Below, piece by piece: positions 17,239 through 26,936 of a stretch of 64,000 nucleotides of DNA. Under the pieces are notes generated by a model. The model saw nothing but the letters and a program-made list of their open reading frames with translations, searched no databases and was not told the origin of the DNA. Positions within the stretch are counted from its first letter, which is position 1. Each line of letters opens with the position of its first letter. The DNA is taken from the NCBI RefSeq assembly GCF_000716445.1, contig NZ_JNWK01000015.1, forward strand, positions 1-64,000, written 5' to 3'. The DNA comes from Streptomyces wedmorensis. GTDB lineage: Bacteria; Actinomycetota; Actinomycetes; Streptomycetales; Streptomycetaceae. Made by a program: the position numbers and the translations under genes.

Positions 17239-18936
17239 TCAGTCCTCCGGCAGCTCGACCGGGGCGATCTCGTCGTACACGTCGCCCGGACCGGGGTTGG
17301 TGGCGTCGGTGGAGCCGCCGAAGTGGTGCATCACGCCCCACACCGCGTTGAGCGCCGTCTGCACCGCGCCCTCGGCCCAGCCGGCCGTCCAGGAGATGTC
17401 GTCGCCCGCGAGGAAGATGCCCCGCTTGTCCTCGGGCAGCCGGTCCTGCATGAAGTGCGTGAACAGGCGCCGCTGGTAGCGGTAGTGGCCGGGCAGGTTG
17501 GCCTTGAAGGCGCCCATGAAGTAGGGCTCGTTCTCCCAGGAGACCGTCACCGGGTTGCCGATGATGTGCTTCCGGATGTCGACCTTCGGGTAGATCTCGC
17601 CGAGCGACTTCAGCATGACCTCCATCCGCTCGTTCGCGGAGAGCGGCAGCCACTTCAGGCTGTCGTCGCACCAGGTGTACGAGAGGCAGATGGTGGCCGG
17701 CTTGTCCGGGCCGTCGTCGAGCAGGTACGTGCCGCGGGTCATCCGGTCGGTCAGCGTCATCGACATGACGTCGCGGCCGGTCTCCTCGTCCTTGTCCAGC
17801 CAGAACGGCCGGTCCACGGGCACGAAGAGCTTCGACGACTCCATGTAGTGGGTGCGCTCGATCGCCGTCCAGTGGTCGATCGGGAAGAGCGAGTCGTCGC
17901 AGGCGATCTTGGAGAGCAGCATCCAGGACTGGGCGGTGAAGATCGCCGCCTGGTAGGTGCGGATGTCGCCGGAGGCGTCGGTGACCGTGATGCGGTTGCC
18001 GGCGGTCCGGTTCAGCCGGGTCACGGCCGGCTTCGGGGCGCCCTCGTGCAGGGAGCTGAGCGAGGTGCCCTGCTCCCAGTGGATGATCTTCCCCGGCTCG
18101 CGCTCCCACAGGCGCAGCGGCAGCTGCTGCGAGCCGCCGACGATGCCGCGGTGGTGGTCGTCGGCCTCGGTGTAGACGACGCGGAGGATCTCCAGGATGG
18201 AGTTCGGGAAGTCGGTGTCCCAGCCGCCGGTGCCGAAGCCGACCTGGCCGAAGATCTCGCGGTGGCGGAAGGACTTGAAGGCCTCCGACTCGCAGAGGAA
18301 GCCGTAGAAGGTCTGGTTGTCGAGCTTCTCGACGAGCTTCGACCAGATCTCGCGGATGCGCGGGACGTCGCGCTCGCGCATGGCCTGGTTCATGTCGGAG
18401 AAGTCGGCGCCCTCGTCGAGACAGGCGTTCCACGCGTTCATCACGTCGCGGTAGACCTGCGGCAGGTCGTCGACGGTGGTGGCGTAGTGCGACTCGCCCT
18501 TGAGGTCGACGACGGTCGACGGGGTCGACTCGGCCAGCGGGTTCGGGAAGGGCGTGGTCTCCAGACCGACCAGGTCGATGTAGTGCTGGAGCGCGGTCGA
18601 GGAGGGCGGGAAGCGCATGGCGCCCATCTCGGCGGTCAGGCCCTCGGTGGCGGTGCCCTCGAAGCCCACGGTGCGCAGTCGGCCGCCGATCTGGTCGGCC
18701 TCGTAGACGACGGGCTTGAGGCCCATCTTCATCAGCTCGTACGCGGCGATGATGCCGGAGAGACCGCCTCCGATGACCGCGACCTCGGTGCCGTGCTCGG
18801 TCGCCGGTATCTGGCCGAGTCCGGCCGGGTGGGCCAGGAAGTCGTCGTAGGCGTACGGGAAGTCCGGACCGAACATGGTGATCGGCGGCTGGCCGTCGCT
18901 GTGGGGGACGGCGGTCGTGGGCACCGTGGACGTCAT
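17239..18936 (-). CDS. Flavin-dependent L-amino-acid oxidase / monooxygenase (amine oxidase family)
   Basis: A 565-residue flavoprotein. The FAD dinucleotide-binding motif VAVIGGGLSGIIAAYEL is at residues 52-68, followed by GGRLRT (84-89). LTAEMGAMRFP (100-110) carries the arginine (Arg108) that in L-phenylalanine oxidase and tryptophan 2-monooxygenase binds the substrate carboxylate, so an alpha-amino acid is a better guess than a simple amine. The C-terminal GDDISWTAGWAEGAVQTAL is the flavin-contacting segment. It is the second gene of an operon with a C-N hydrolase 57 bases upstream; oxidative decarboxylation to an amide, then hydrolysis, would link them. Plain deamination is the alternative. 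Confidence 0.88.
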   Translation of the reverse strand: MTSTVPTTAVPHSDGQPPITMFGPDFPYAYDDFLAHPAGLGQIPATEHGTEVAVIGGGLSGIIAAYELMKMGLKPVVYEADQIGGRLRTVGFEGTATEGLTAEMGAMRFPPSSTALQHYIDLVGLETTPFPNPLAESTPSTVVDLKGESHYATTVDDLPQVYRDVMNAWNACLDEGADFSDMNQAMRERDVPRIREIWSKLVEKLDNQTFYGFLCESEAFKSFRHREIFGQVGFGTGGWDTDFPNSILEILRVVYTEADDHHRGIVGGSQQLPLRLWEREPGKIIHWEQGTSLSSLHEGAPKPAVTRLNRTAGNRITVTDASGDIRTYQAAIFTAQSWMLLSKIACDDSLFPIDHWTAIERTHYMESSKLFVPVDRPFWLDKDEETGRDVMSMTLTDRMTRGTYLLDDGPDKPATICLSYTWCDDSLKWLPLSANERMEVMLKSLGEIYPKVDIRKHIIGNPVTVSWENEPYFMGAFKANLPGHYRYQRRLFTHFMQDRLPEDKRGIFLAGDDISWTAGWAEGAVQTALNAVWGVMHHFGGSTDATNPGPGDVYDEIAPVELPED

Positions 18937-18993
18937 GGGGTACGGACTCCTTGCACGGAAAAAAGAGATGAGGCGGGAAGCTGTGGGGGCGGC

Positions 18994-19800
18994 TCAGACG
19001 AGGGAGCCGTAGAGGCCCGGGCGCCGGTCGCGGAGGTAGGGGTTCTCCTTGCGGGAGGCCGCGAGGAAGGCCGGGTCGACGTCGCCGAGGACGAGGTCCT
19101 CGCCGCGCCCGGCACGGGCGCGGGCGGTGCCGTCGGGGCCGGCCAGCGTCGAGAGGCCGACGAACTCGAAGTCCCCCTCGGGGCCGGTCCGGTTGGCGTA
19201 CGCGATGTACAGCTGGTTCTCGAAGGCGCGGACCGGCACCACGGACAGGGGCACGACCTCGGCGGGGTGCATGAGCGCGGTCGGCACGAGGAGGAGGTCC
19301 GTGCCGGCCAGCGCCTGCGCCCGCACGTTCTCCGGGAACTCGACGTCGTAGCAGATCATCAGGCCGACGGTGAGTCCGCCGAGCTCGGCCTGGACGACGG
19401 CCTGGTCACCGGGGGTGAACCAGGTCGCCTCGAAGTCGCCGAAGAGGTGCGTCTTGCGGTAGTTCGCGAGCGGGGCCCCGTCGGCTCCGATCAGCTGGGC
19501 CGCGTTGTACAGGACCCCGTGCCGCTCGGTGTCCCGCTCCGGGTAGCCGTAGCCCACGGCCAGTCCGTGGCGTACGGCGACGGCGGCGACGGCCCGGGAG
19601 GAGGGCCCGTCGACCGGCTCGGCCAGGCGCGCCATGTCGGCGCCGATCGCGTACCCGGTGAGGAAGAGCTCGGGGGCGAGCAGCAGGTCCGCTCCGGCGG
19701 CCGCGGCACGGGCGGCCGCCTCGTCGAGGATCTTGATGTTGGCGGCCACGTCACCGAGCTCACCGGAGCTCTGGAGCAGGGCGGTGCGCAGCGCGGGCAT
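18994..19800 (-). CDS. Carbon-nitrogen hydrolase (nitrilase superfamily)
   Basis: A 268-residue amidase/nitrilase-superfamily enzyme with the complete catalytic triad: Glu44 in LLLAPELFLTGY, Lys116 in NYRKTHLF and Cys150 in LMICYDVEFPE. The EFPE after the cysteine is common in aliphatic-amidase and carbamoylase branches rather than true nitrilases. It precedes the flavin oxidase in one operon, so it probably hydrolyses the amide that the oxidase would produce. ATG 19800 follows GAGGATC and starts at the family N-terminus MPALRTALLQ; a start 9 codons upstream is possible but lacks a ribosome site. Four TTGC-type motifs lie 83-143 bases upstream. Confidence 0.92.
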   Translation of the reverse strand: MPALRTALLQSSGELGDVAANIKILDEAAARAAAAGADLLLAPELFLTGYAIGADMARLAEPVDGPSSRAVAAVAVRHGLAVGYGYPERDTERHGVLYNAAQLIGADGAPLANYRKTHLFGDFEATWFTPGDQAVVQAELGGLTVGLMICYDVEFPENVRAQALAGTDLLLVPTALMHPAEVVPLSVVPVRAFENQLYIAYANRTGPEGDFEFVGLSTLAGPDGTARARAGRGEDLVLGDVDPAFLAASRKENPYLRDRRPGLYGSLV

Positions 19801-19882
19801 CAGCGATCCTCGGGGGTCGGAGTACAAGGGGAAGACGTCAAAAACGGTACGGTTTCGGGCTCCGTCCGGACAAGGCGGGAGC

Positions 19883-19943
19883 GTTGCGGACCGACCGTCG
19901 AAGCGTTGCGCGATTGCGCGGGTCGGCGGCGATTCGTTGCGCG
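19883..19943. promoter_or_regulatory. Cluster of TTGCGC motifs upstream of the oxidase operon
   Basis: The plus strand has GTTGCGGA (19883), GTTGCGCG (19905), ATTGCGCG (19913) and GTTGCGCG (19936). The spacings 22 and 31 bases between the 1st, 2nd and 4th nearly match the 21 and 30 bases of the cluster at 22828-22886 upstream of the permease-Lrp operon. Likely binding site for the Lrp/AsnC protein encoded at 20711-21166, by inference. Confidence 0.5.
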
Positions 19944-20075
19944 GGGTTCCGCCCCCGGGCGTACGCCTTCCCCGCCGCGCGGCGGAGACGCGAACCCTCC
20001 CCCGGCCCGACGTCCGGCGGCGAGCCGGCCGGAAGAGTGGTGGTCGTCCGGTTGACCTGCCGAAAGGACCCCATC

Positions 20076-20639
20076 ATGAACCGCCGTACGAAGATCGCCG
20101 CCGTGGGCTTCGCCCTGCTGCTGACCGTGGGGGCGGGCGGCTCGGCCGTCGCCATGGCCGACTTCGCCGCGCCCGGCGCGGACGGGCGGCCGGTGGTCCG
20201 CGAGGCCGCCGCGCTGACCGGCACCGCCAAGCTGTACCGGCCGGCCGGGGACGACATCACGTTCTCCTTCGACGCGCACCTGGCGGCGAAGGACAACACG
20301 GATCCGCAGGCCGCGACCGGCACCTTCCGGGTCAGCCACTACAAGGACGGCAAGGGCGGCTACGCGGTGGCGAAGGTCGACTGCCTCACCACGGGCGGCA
20401 AGGTCGCCGTGGTGACGGGCAAGGTGATCGAGACCGACCTGGACGCCTTCCGGAACAAGCGCGTCGGGGTCTCGGTGCACGACGACGGCAAGCGCGACCG
20501 CCTGGGCTACAGCTGGGTCGGGCGGGACACGGACCTCGAGGTTCCGCCGTGCCTGAGCTCCGCCCCCTTCGAGAAGGTCCTGCCCGGCACCGGCGACTTC
20601 AAGGTGCTGCCCTGGCAGCTCGACTACCCGACCGAGTAG
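20076..20639 (+). CDS. Secreted protein of unknown function
   Basis: A 187-residue exported protein. A Sec signal peptide is clear: MNRRTK, a hydrophobic stretch AAVGFALLLTVGAGGSAVAM, and probable cleavage after AVAMA near residue 29. The mature part is soluble with two Cys (LTTGGK-adjacent DCL and PPCLSS) that could form a disulfide; no family is recognised. The middle (FRVSHYKDGKGGYAVAKVDC) is predicted beta-rich. ATG 20076 follows GAAAGGACC. It lies on the opposite strand between the oxidase and Lrp operons, and a hairpin separates it from the convergent Lrp gene. Nothing links it to amino-acid use except position. Confidence 0.82.
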   Translation: MNRRTKIAAVGFALLLTVGAGGSAVAMADFAAPGADGRPVVREAAALTGTAKLYRPAGDDITFSFDAHLAAKDNTDPQAATGTFRVSHYKDGKGGYAVAKVDCLTTGGKVAVVTGKVIETDLDAFRNKRVGVSVHDDGKRDRLGYSWVGRDTDLEVPPCLSSAPFEKVLPGTGDFKVLPWQLDYPTE

Positions 20640-20651
20640 TCACCCGCGACG

Positions 20652-20697
20652 GCCGCGGGGACGGTACGGGAACCACGGCTTGCACCGCCCCCGCGGC
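20652..20697 (+). terminator. Hairpin between convergent secreted-protein and Lrp genes
   Basis: A 9-bp perfect stem (GCCGCGGGG / CCCCGCGGC) with a long loop that contains a second short stem, placed 12 bases after one stop and 13 bases from the other; probably a bidirectional terminator. Confidence 0.45.
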
Positions 20698-20710
20698 TCA
20701 TCGACAGGAC

Positions 20711-21166
20711 CTAGGCGGGCGAGCCCGAGGAGAAGCGGCGCAGCAGCGGCGACAGCACCAGGACCGACTTGGTGCGCTCCACGAACGGCTCGCCCGCGAT
20801 GCGCTCCAGGACCCGCTCGAAGTGGCGCATGTCCGAGGCGAAGACCTGTACGACGGCGTCCGCGTCACCGGTGACGGTCGACGCGGACACCACCTCGGGA
20901 TACCGCTCCAGACCCCGCCGGATGTCGTCCGGCGAGGTGTTGTGGCGGCAGTAGATCTCGACGAACCCCTCGGTCTCCCAGCCGAGCGCCGCCGGGTCCA
21001 CCCGTACGGTGAAGCCGGTGATGGCGCCCTCCGCCCGGAGCCGGTCCACGCGCCGCTTCACGGCGGGCGCGGAGAGACCTACGAGCGAGCCGATGTCGGC
21101 GTAGCTGCGGCGGGCGTCCTCCGCGAGGGCGTGGACGATGCGTTCGTCGAGGTCGTTGAGTCGCAC
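20711..21166 (-). CDS. Lrp/AsnC-family transcriptional regulator
   Basis: A 151-residue regulator of the feast/famine family: N-terminal helix-turn-helix (about 3-55; DARRSYADIGSLVGLSAPAV) and C-terminal RAM/ACT-like ligand and oligomerisation domain (about 65-140; VTGDADAVVQVF is the family G-D-x-D loop). Such proteins bind amino acids and wrap DNA as octamers. It begins at GTG 21166, 10 bases after the stop of the amino-acid permease, so the two are one operon. With the oxidase operon next door it is the obvious candidate for local amino-acid-responsive control. Confidence 0.93.
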   Translation of the reverse strand: MRLNDLDERIVHALAEDARRSYADIGSLVGLSAPAVKRRVDRLRAEGAITGFTVRVDPAALGWETEGFVEIYCRHNTSPDDIRRGLERYPEVVSASTVTGDADAVVQVFASDMRHFERVLERIAGEPFVERTKSVLVLSPLLRRFSSGSPA

Positions 21167-21176
21167 TACGGGTGGA

Positions 21177-22658
21177 TCACTTCTCTGCTGATGCTGCTGA
21201 CGCTGCGGTGGCCAGTCGGGAGCGGCGCATGCCGTACAGGAAGTAGAACACGAGCCCGGCGGCCATCCAGCAACCGAAGACCACCCAGGTGGTGGTGCCG
21301 AGGCTGAACATGTTGTAGACGCAGAAGCCGAAGCCGAGGATGGGGAAGGTCCAGCCCAGCGGCACCTTGAAGGTGCGGTCCATGGTCGGGCGGGTCTTGC
21401 GGAGGATGATCACCGCGATGTTGACCAGGGCGAAGGCGAAGAGCGTGCCGATGCTGGTCGCGTCGACGAGCTCGCCGAGCGGGATGCAGGCGGCGAGGAT
21501 GCCGCAGAAGAGCGAGACGATGACCGTGTTGACGCGGGGGGTGCCGGTCTTGGTGCTGACCTTGCCGAAGACCTTCGGGACGAGACCGTCGCGGGACATC
21601 GCGAAGAGCACACGGGTCTGGCCGTAGAGGACGGTCAGGACGACGCTCGCGATGGAGATGACGGCGCCGGCGGCGAGCAGGGTGCCCCAGAAGGTCTGGC
21701 CGCTGACGTCGTTCATGATCGCCGCGAGGGAGGCCTCGGAGCCCTCGAACTTCTTCCAGTTCCACGCGCCGACGGCCACTGCGGCGACGAGGACGTAGAG
21801 GGCGGTGACGATGATCAGCGAGAGCATGATCGCCCGCGGCAGGTCGCGCTGCGGGTTCTTCGCCTCCTCACCGGCGGTGGAGGCGGCGTCGAAGCCGATG
21901 TACGAGAAGAAGAGGCTGGCACCGGCGGCGCTCACGCCGGCCATGCCGAGCGGCATGAAGTCGGCGTAGTTGCCGGACTTGAAGCCCATGAAGCCGATCG
22001 TGCAGAAGAGCACGAGCGCGGCGATCTTCACCACGACCATGATCGTGTTGGCGCGGGCGGACTCCTTGGCGCCGCCGAGCAGGAAGACCATCGCGAGCAG
22101 GACCACGATCAGGGCCGGCAGGTTGACGATGCCGCCCTCGCCGGGCGCGGAGGAGAGCGCGTCGGGGATCGTGACGCCGATGGTTCCGTCGAGGAGCTCG
22201 TTGACGTACTCGCCCCAGCCGACGGCCACGGCGGCCACCGAGACGCCGTACTCCAGGACCAGGCACCAGCCGCAGACCCAGGCGACGAGTTCGCCCATCG
22301 TTGCGTACGCGTACGAGTACGAGGATCCGGCGACCGGGATGGTGCCGGCCAGCTCGGCGTACGAGAGGGCCGAGAAGAGCGCGGTCAGGCCGGCTATGAC
22401 GAAGGCCACGGTGACCGCGGGACCGGCCTGCGGAACGGCGTCGCCCAGGACGACGAAGATGCCGGTGCCGAGCGTGGCACCAATGCTGATCATGGTCAGC
22501 TGCCACATGGAAAGCGAGCGGCGGAGGCTGCCGCCCTCACCCTGCCCACCCTCCGCGACCAGGCGTTCCACCGGCTTGCGCCGGACGAGTGCGCCGAGAG
22601 CGGAGGTCTTCGGGGTGGCCGTGTCGACGACCGGCGGGGCTGCGCCTTGATCCAGCAC
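21177..22658 (-). CDS. APC-family amino-acid permease
   Basis: A 493-residue transporter with about 12 helices. Helix 1 contains MISIGATLGTGIFVVLG, the unwound substrate-carboxylate segment of APC transporters, and GSSYSYAYATMGELVAW follows in helix 3. The overall layout with a basic N-terminal tail (ALVRRKPVERLVAEG) resembles the CAT/YfnA subfamily that takes up cationic or broad neutral amino acids. It is first in an operon with the Lrp regulator. About 170-230 bases upstream lies a TTGCGC cluster matching the one at the oxidase operon, suggesting that uptake and breakdown of the same amino acid are co-controlled. Confidence 0.94.
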   Translation of the reverse strand: MLDQGAAPPVVDTATPKTSALGALVRRKPVERLVAEGGQGEGGSLRRSLSMWQLTMISIGATLGTGIFVVLGDAVPQAGPAVTVAFVIAGLTALFSALSYAELAGTIPVAGSSYSYAYATMGELVAWVCGWCLVLEYGVSVAAVAVGWGEYVNELLDGTIGVTIPDALSSAPGEGGIVNLPALIVVLLAMVFLLGGAKESARANTIMVVVKIAALVLFCTIGFMGFKSGNYADFMPLGMAGVSAAGASLFFSYIGFDAASTAGEEAKNPQRDLPRAIMLSLIIVTALYVLVAAVAVGAWNWKKFEGSEASLAAIMNDVSGQTFWGTLLAAGAVISIASVVLTVLYGQTRVLFAMSRDGLVPKVFGKVSTKTGTPRVNTVIVSLFCGILAACIPLGELVDATSIGTLFAFALVNIAVIILRKTRPTMDRTFKVPLGWTFPILGFGFCVYNMFSLGTTTWVVFGCWMAAGLVFYFLYGMRRSRLATAASAASAEK

Positions 22659-22827
22659 TGCGGAGGCTCCTTATCGCTGCCTGTGGGGCGGAGCGGGGAC
22701 CGCGGCGGTGCGAGGGCATGACTGAGCAAGCCCACGGGGGACGGAACCGCCGAGCAGGCGGTCGCCGCCACTCCTGGTACGGGGCACGAGCCTAAGGGGC
22801 AGAGGTTCGCACTCGTAATGCAGGGTT

Positions 22828-22886
22828 GTTGCGCAGTGCCGGATGATCATTGCGCGCTTCGGGCACAGACGGGCAAACATTGCGCT
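22828..22886. promoter_or_regulatory. Cluster of TTGCGC motifs upstream of the permease-Lrp operon
   Basis: Three copies in the same orientation on the plus strand: GTTGCGCA (22828), ATTGCGCG (22849) and ATTGCGCT (22879), spaced 21 and 30 bases, close to two and three helical turns. The layout mirrors the cluster at 19883-19943. It also lies just ahead of the SGNH hydrolase start at 22913 and could affect it too. Confidence 0.5.
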
Positions 22887-22912
22887 CCCCCGCATGAATC
22901 GACACATCAGGT

Positions 22913-23989
22913 GTGAACCGGCACTCGCACGCGTATGGACTCCTCAGGGCCGATGACCGACCCTGCGAGCTCCTGACGACCGCACGATCGGAGGCCCCGG
23001 TGGGCTGGCTCGACCCGGCACCGTTCCTGCGCGGCACGGCCTGGCTGGACGGACGGCGACCCGTGCGCGCGGACCCGGACGACCTCGAACGACTGCCCTG
23101 GGACATCGCCGCGCGGGCCGCGCTGCCCATCGGCGTACGCATCGAGTTCACGGCCGCGCCCGGCACGCGCGCGGTGCGACTGCGCTACCGGGCGGACGTC
23201 CCGCGACCGGACGACCCCCTGGCCGCGCTGCGCCACTGCTTCTCCCTCTGGCAGGGCACCCGGCTCGTCCGCGAGGCCTACGCCGCCCCGGCCGCCGAGG
23301 CCACCGTCACGCTGCCGCTGCCCGCCCACGGCGGCGACTTCGCCGTCCACCTGCCCGAGGGCCAGGCTCCCGTGCCGCTCGCCCTGCGCGCCGTGGGCGG
23401 CGCCCTGTCGCCCGCCCCTGCCCGCCCGCGCTGGCTCGTGCACGGCGACTCCATCACCGAAGGCTGGTGGTCGACCCGCCCCGCCCACTCCTGGCCCGCC
23501 ACGGCCGGCCGCCTCCTCGGCCTCGACCCGGTCAACCTCGGATACGCCGGCGGCGCGCGCGGCGAGCTCCCCCTCGCCGAGCACCTGGCACGGCTTCCCG
23601 GCGAGGCCATCACGCTCGCCTTCGGCACGAACTGCTGGTCCAAGGCGCCCGCCACGGCCGACTGGCTCTACGCCACCGTCCGCGCCTTCGTCGGGCTCGT
23701 CCGCCGGGGCCATCCGGCCACCCCGCTCCTCATCCTCTCCCCCGTCCTCCGCCCCGAGGCCGAGCACACCCCCAACGCGCTCGGCACCACGCTCACCCAG
23801 CTGCGGCGTGCCATGGAGCGGGCGGGCCACGATCTCGCCGCGGAGGGCGACGCGCATCTCCACGTCCTCTCCGGCCGCTCGCTGCTCCGCCCCGAGCACC
23901 TCGCCGACGGGCTTCACCCCGACGATCGCGGCCACGCCCTCATCGCCTCCGCCGTCACCCAGGCCCTCCACCCCCACACCCCCCACTGA
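22913..23989 (+). CDS. SGNH/GDSL-family hydrolase
   Basis: A 358-residue probable esterase or acetyl hydrolase with an N-terminal beta-sandwich-like domain (about 1-160) and a C-terminal SGNH domain. Block I is WLVHGDSITEGWW with nucleophile Ser180, block III is AFGTNCWSK (Asn240, where GxND is usual), and block V is DGLHPDDRGH with Asp332 and His335. No signal peptide is seen, so the enzyme appears cytoplasmic. Start GTG 22913 is uncertain because no clear ribosome site precedes it; a downstream start would shorten the N-terminal domain. It stands alone between the permease operon and a repeat-rich gap. Confidence 0.82.
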   Translation: MNRHSHAYGLLRADDRPCELLTTARSEAPVGWLDPAPFLRGTAWLDGRRPVRADPDDLERLPWDIAARAALPIGVRIEFTAAPGTRAVRLRYRADVPRPDDPLAALRHCFSLWQGTRLVREAYAAPAAEATVTLPLPAHGGDFAVHLPEGQAPVPLALRAVGGALSPAPARPRWLVHGDSITEGWWSTRPAHSWPATAGRLLGLDPVNLGYAGGARGELPLAEHLARLPGEAITLAFGTNCWSKAPATADWLYATVRAFVGLVRRGHPATPLLILSPVLRPEAEHTPNALGTTLTQLRRAMERAGHDLAAEGDAHLHVLSGRSLLRPEHLADGLHPDDRGHALIASAVTQALHPHTPH

Positions 23990-24017
23990 CCCCCGCGCCC
24001 TGCGCCCGCGCCCCGCC

Positions 24018-24103
24018 GTGTGGGCCGGCACCCATGCGGGCCGTACCCGTCGCCCACCCCCGTGTGGGCCTGCGCCCATGCGGGCCGTACCCTTCGCCCC
24101 CCG
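24018..24103. repeat. Tandem 41-44-base direct repeat
   Basis: Two near-identical units begin GTGTGGGCC at 24018 and 24062, each containing CCCATGCGGGCCGTACCC about a dozen bases in; a third unit begins at 24103 and runs straight into the palindromic element. This forms the left part of the 459-base stretch without genes between the SGNH hydrolase and guaB1. Confidence 0.75.
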
Positions 24104-24303
24104 TGTGGGCAATCGTCCCGCTGGGGCGGGACGGATGGGCACACGGGACGGCGCCCTCGGCGGCGCCTCCGCCCCTTGTGCCTGGACCCGCACTCGTTGC
24201 GCACCGCACTGTTGGTGCGGGTTCGGGCGCGGAAGCCTGGGCCCGGCAAGGGGCGCCGTCCGTTGTGCCCACCCGTTCCGCCCCAGCGGAACGACTGCCC
24301 ACA
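24104..24303. repeat. 200-bp element with two inverted 40-bp palindromic copies
   Basis: Copy 1 (24104-24143, from TGTGGGCAATCGT to TGGGCACA) and copy 2 (24264-24303, from TGTGCCCACCCG to CTGCCCACA) are inverted relatives with four differences. Each contains its own 8-bp hairpin (for example CGTCCCGC-TGGG-GCGGGACG). Further complementary pairs lie inside (ACGGCGCCC with GGGCGCCGT; ACCCGCAC with GTGCGGGT). A degenerate third copy may follow at about 24340-24383. No reading frame there looks coding. It resembles a miniature inverted-repeat element or dispersed palindrome. Confidence 0.65.
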
Positions 24304-24402
24304 ACGAGGCGGGGCCGGGGGGCGGAGCCCACAACGGGGCGGCGGCGCGGGGGTGGGCACCGCCCCGGCGGAAGGGCTGCCACGCGGGCGGGCGGATGCC
24401 GA

Positions 24403-24434
24403 AGGGCCCCCGGGAGTGGTGTCCCGGGGGCCCT
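24403..24434 (-). terminator. guaB1 terminator
   Basis: Perfect 13-bp stem (AGGGCCCCCGGGA and its complement) with a 6-base loop, ending 15 bases beyond the guaB1 stop. Confidence 0.75.
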
Positions 24435-24448
24435 GGGGCGTGGAGCGA

Positions 24449-26354
<1,906 letters not shown>

Positions 26355-26358
<4 letters not shown>

Positions 26359-26843
26359 GGTGCGACCACCTCCCGGAAGCTCTGGTAGTGGTCGTCGGTG
26401 TAGTACGTCTCCCCGCCCCGCCCGGTGACGATGCGCCGGGCGCCGCGATCACGCTCGCCGGGCGTCCGGACCGTGTACTCGTGGTAGTAGCCGCGTGCGC
26501 GCCGCGGCAGGACCCGCTCGAAGTTGCCGAAGACGGCCCCGTCCTTGGCGTACGGGAAGGGCCCGCCCTGTTCGATGAGCCTCAGCGTCTCCCGCGCCTC
26601 GGGCGGCAGGTCCGCGACGCGTACCACCGGCAGCGTGGACGCCCGGGACGGGGTGGCGGCGGAGGCGGGCGCCCGGGACGGGGTGGGAGCCTCCGGCGGC
26701 GTGGCCGCCGCGCTCGCGGGTGCGGACGACACGGCCGTCCCGGCTCGCGGGGCCTGGGCGGCCTCGCCGCCCGAGCAGCCGGTGAGGAGCAGCGAGACAC
26801 CCGCGAACAGCGCGAGCACGGCCCGCGCGCACCTGAGGATCAC
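26355..26843 (-). CDS. Lipoprotein guanyl-specific ribonuclease (RNase Sa/barnase family)
   Basis: A 162-residue exported RNase. The N-terminus has a lipoprotein signal peptide with lipobox LLTGC (Cys23), then an Ala/Pro/Ser-rich linker of about 45 residues, then an RNase domain from about residue 70 (LPPEARETLRLIEQGGPFPY). The catalytic set of RNase Sa is present: Glu122 in YYHEYTV, Arg137 in GARRIVTG and His152 in DDHYQSF. RNase Sa itself is freely secreted; the lipobox here would anchor the enzyme to the outer face of the membrane. It starts at GTG 26843 and is overlapped by the barstar gene by 4 bases. No disulfide cysteines are visible in the domain. Confidence 0.93.
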
Positions 26844-26936
26844 GGTCCCGATGCTGCCACCGCGCCCCAGCTCCCGCGTCGCGGGCGCGCCGCGGGCCTA
26901 CGGCCCCGGCCGCGGGCCCGCCGGGCGTCGGTCCGT

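Noticed and set aside
18994..19827. Longer hydrolase start at 19827
   Set aside because: It lacks a ribosome site and adds residues not expected for the family; ATG 19800 has GAGGATC upstream.
24018..24303. CRISPR array
   Set aside because: The repeats are tandem or inverted without regular unique spacers, and no cas genes are near.
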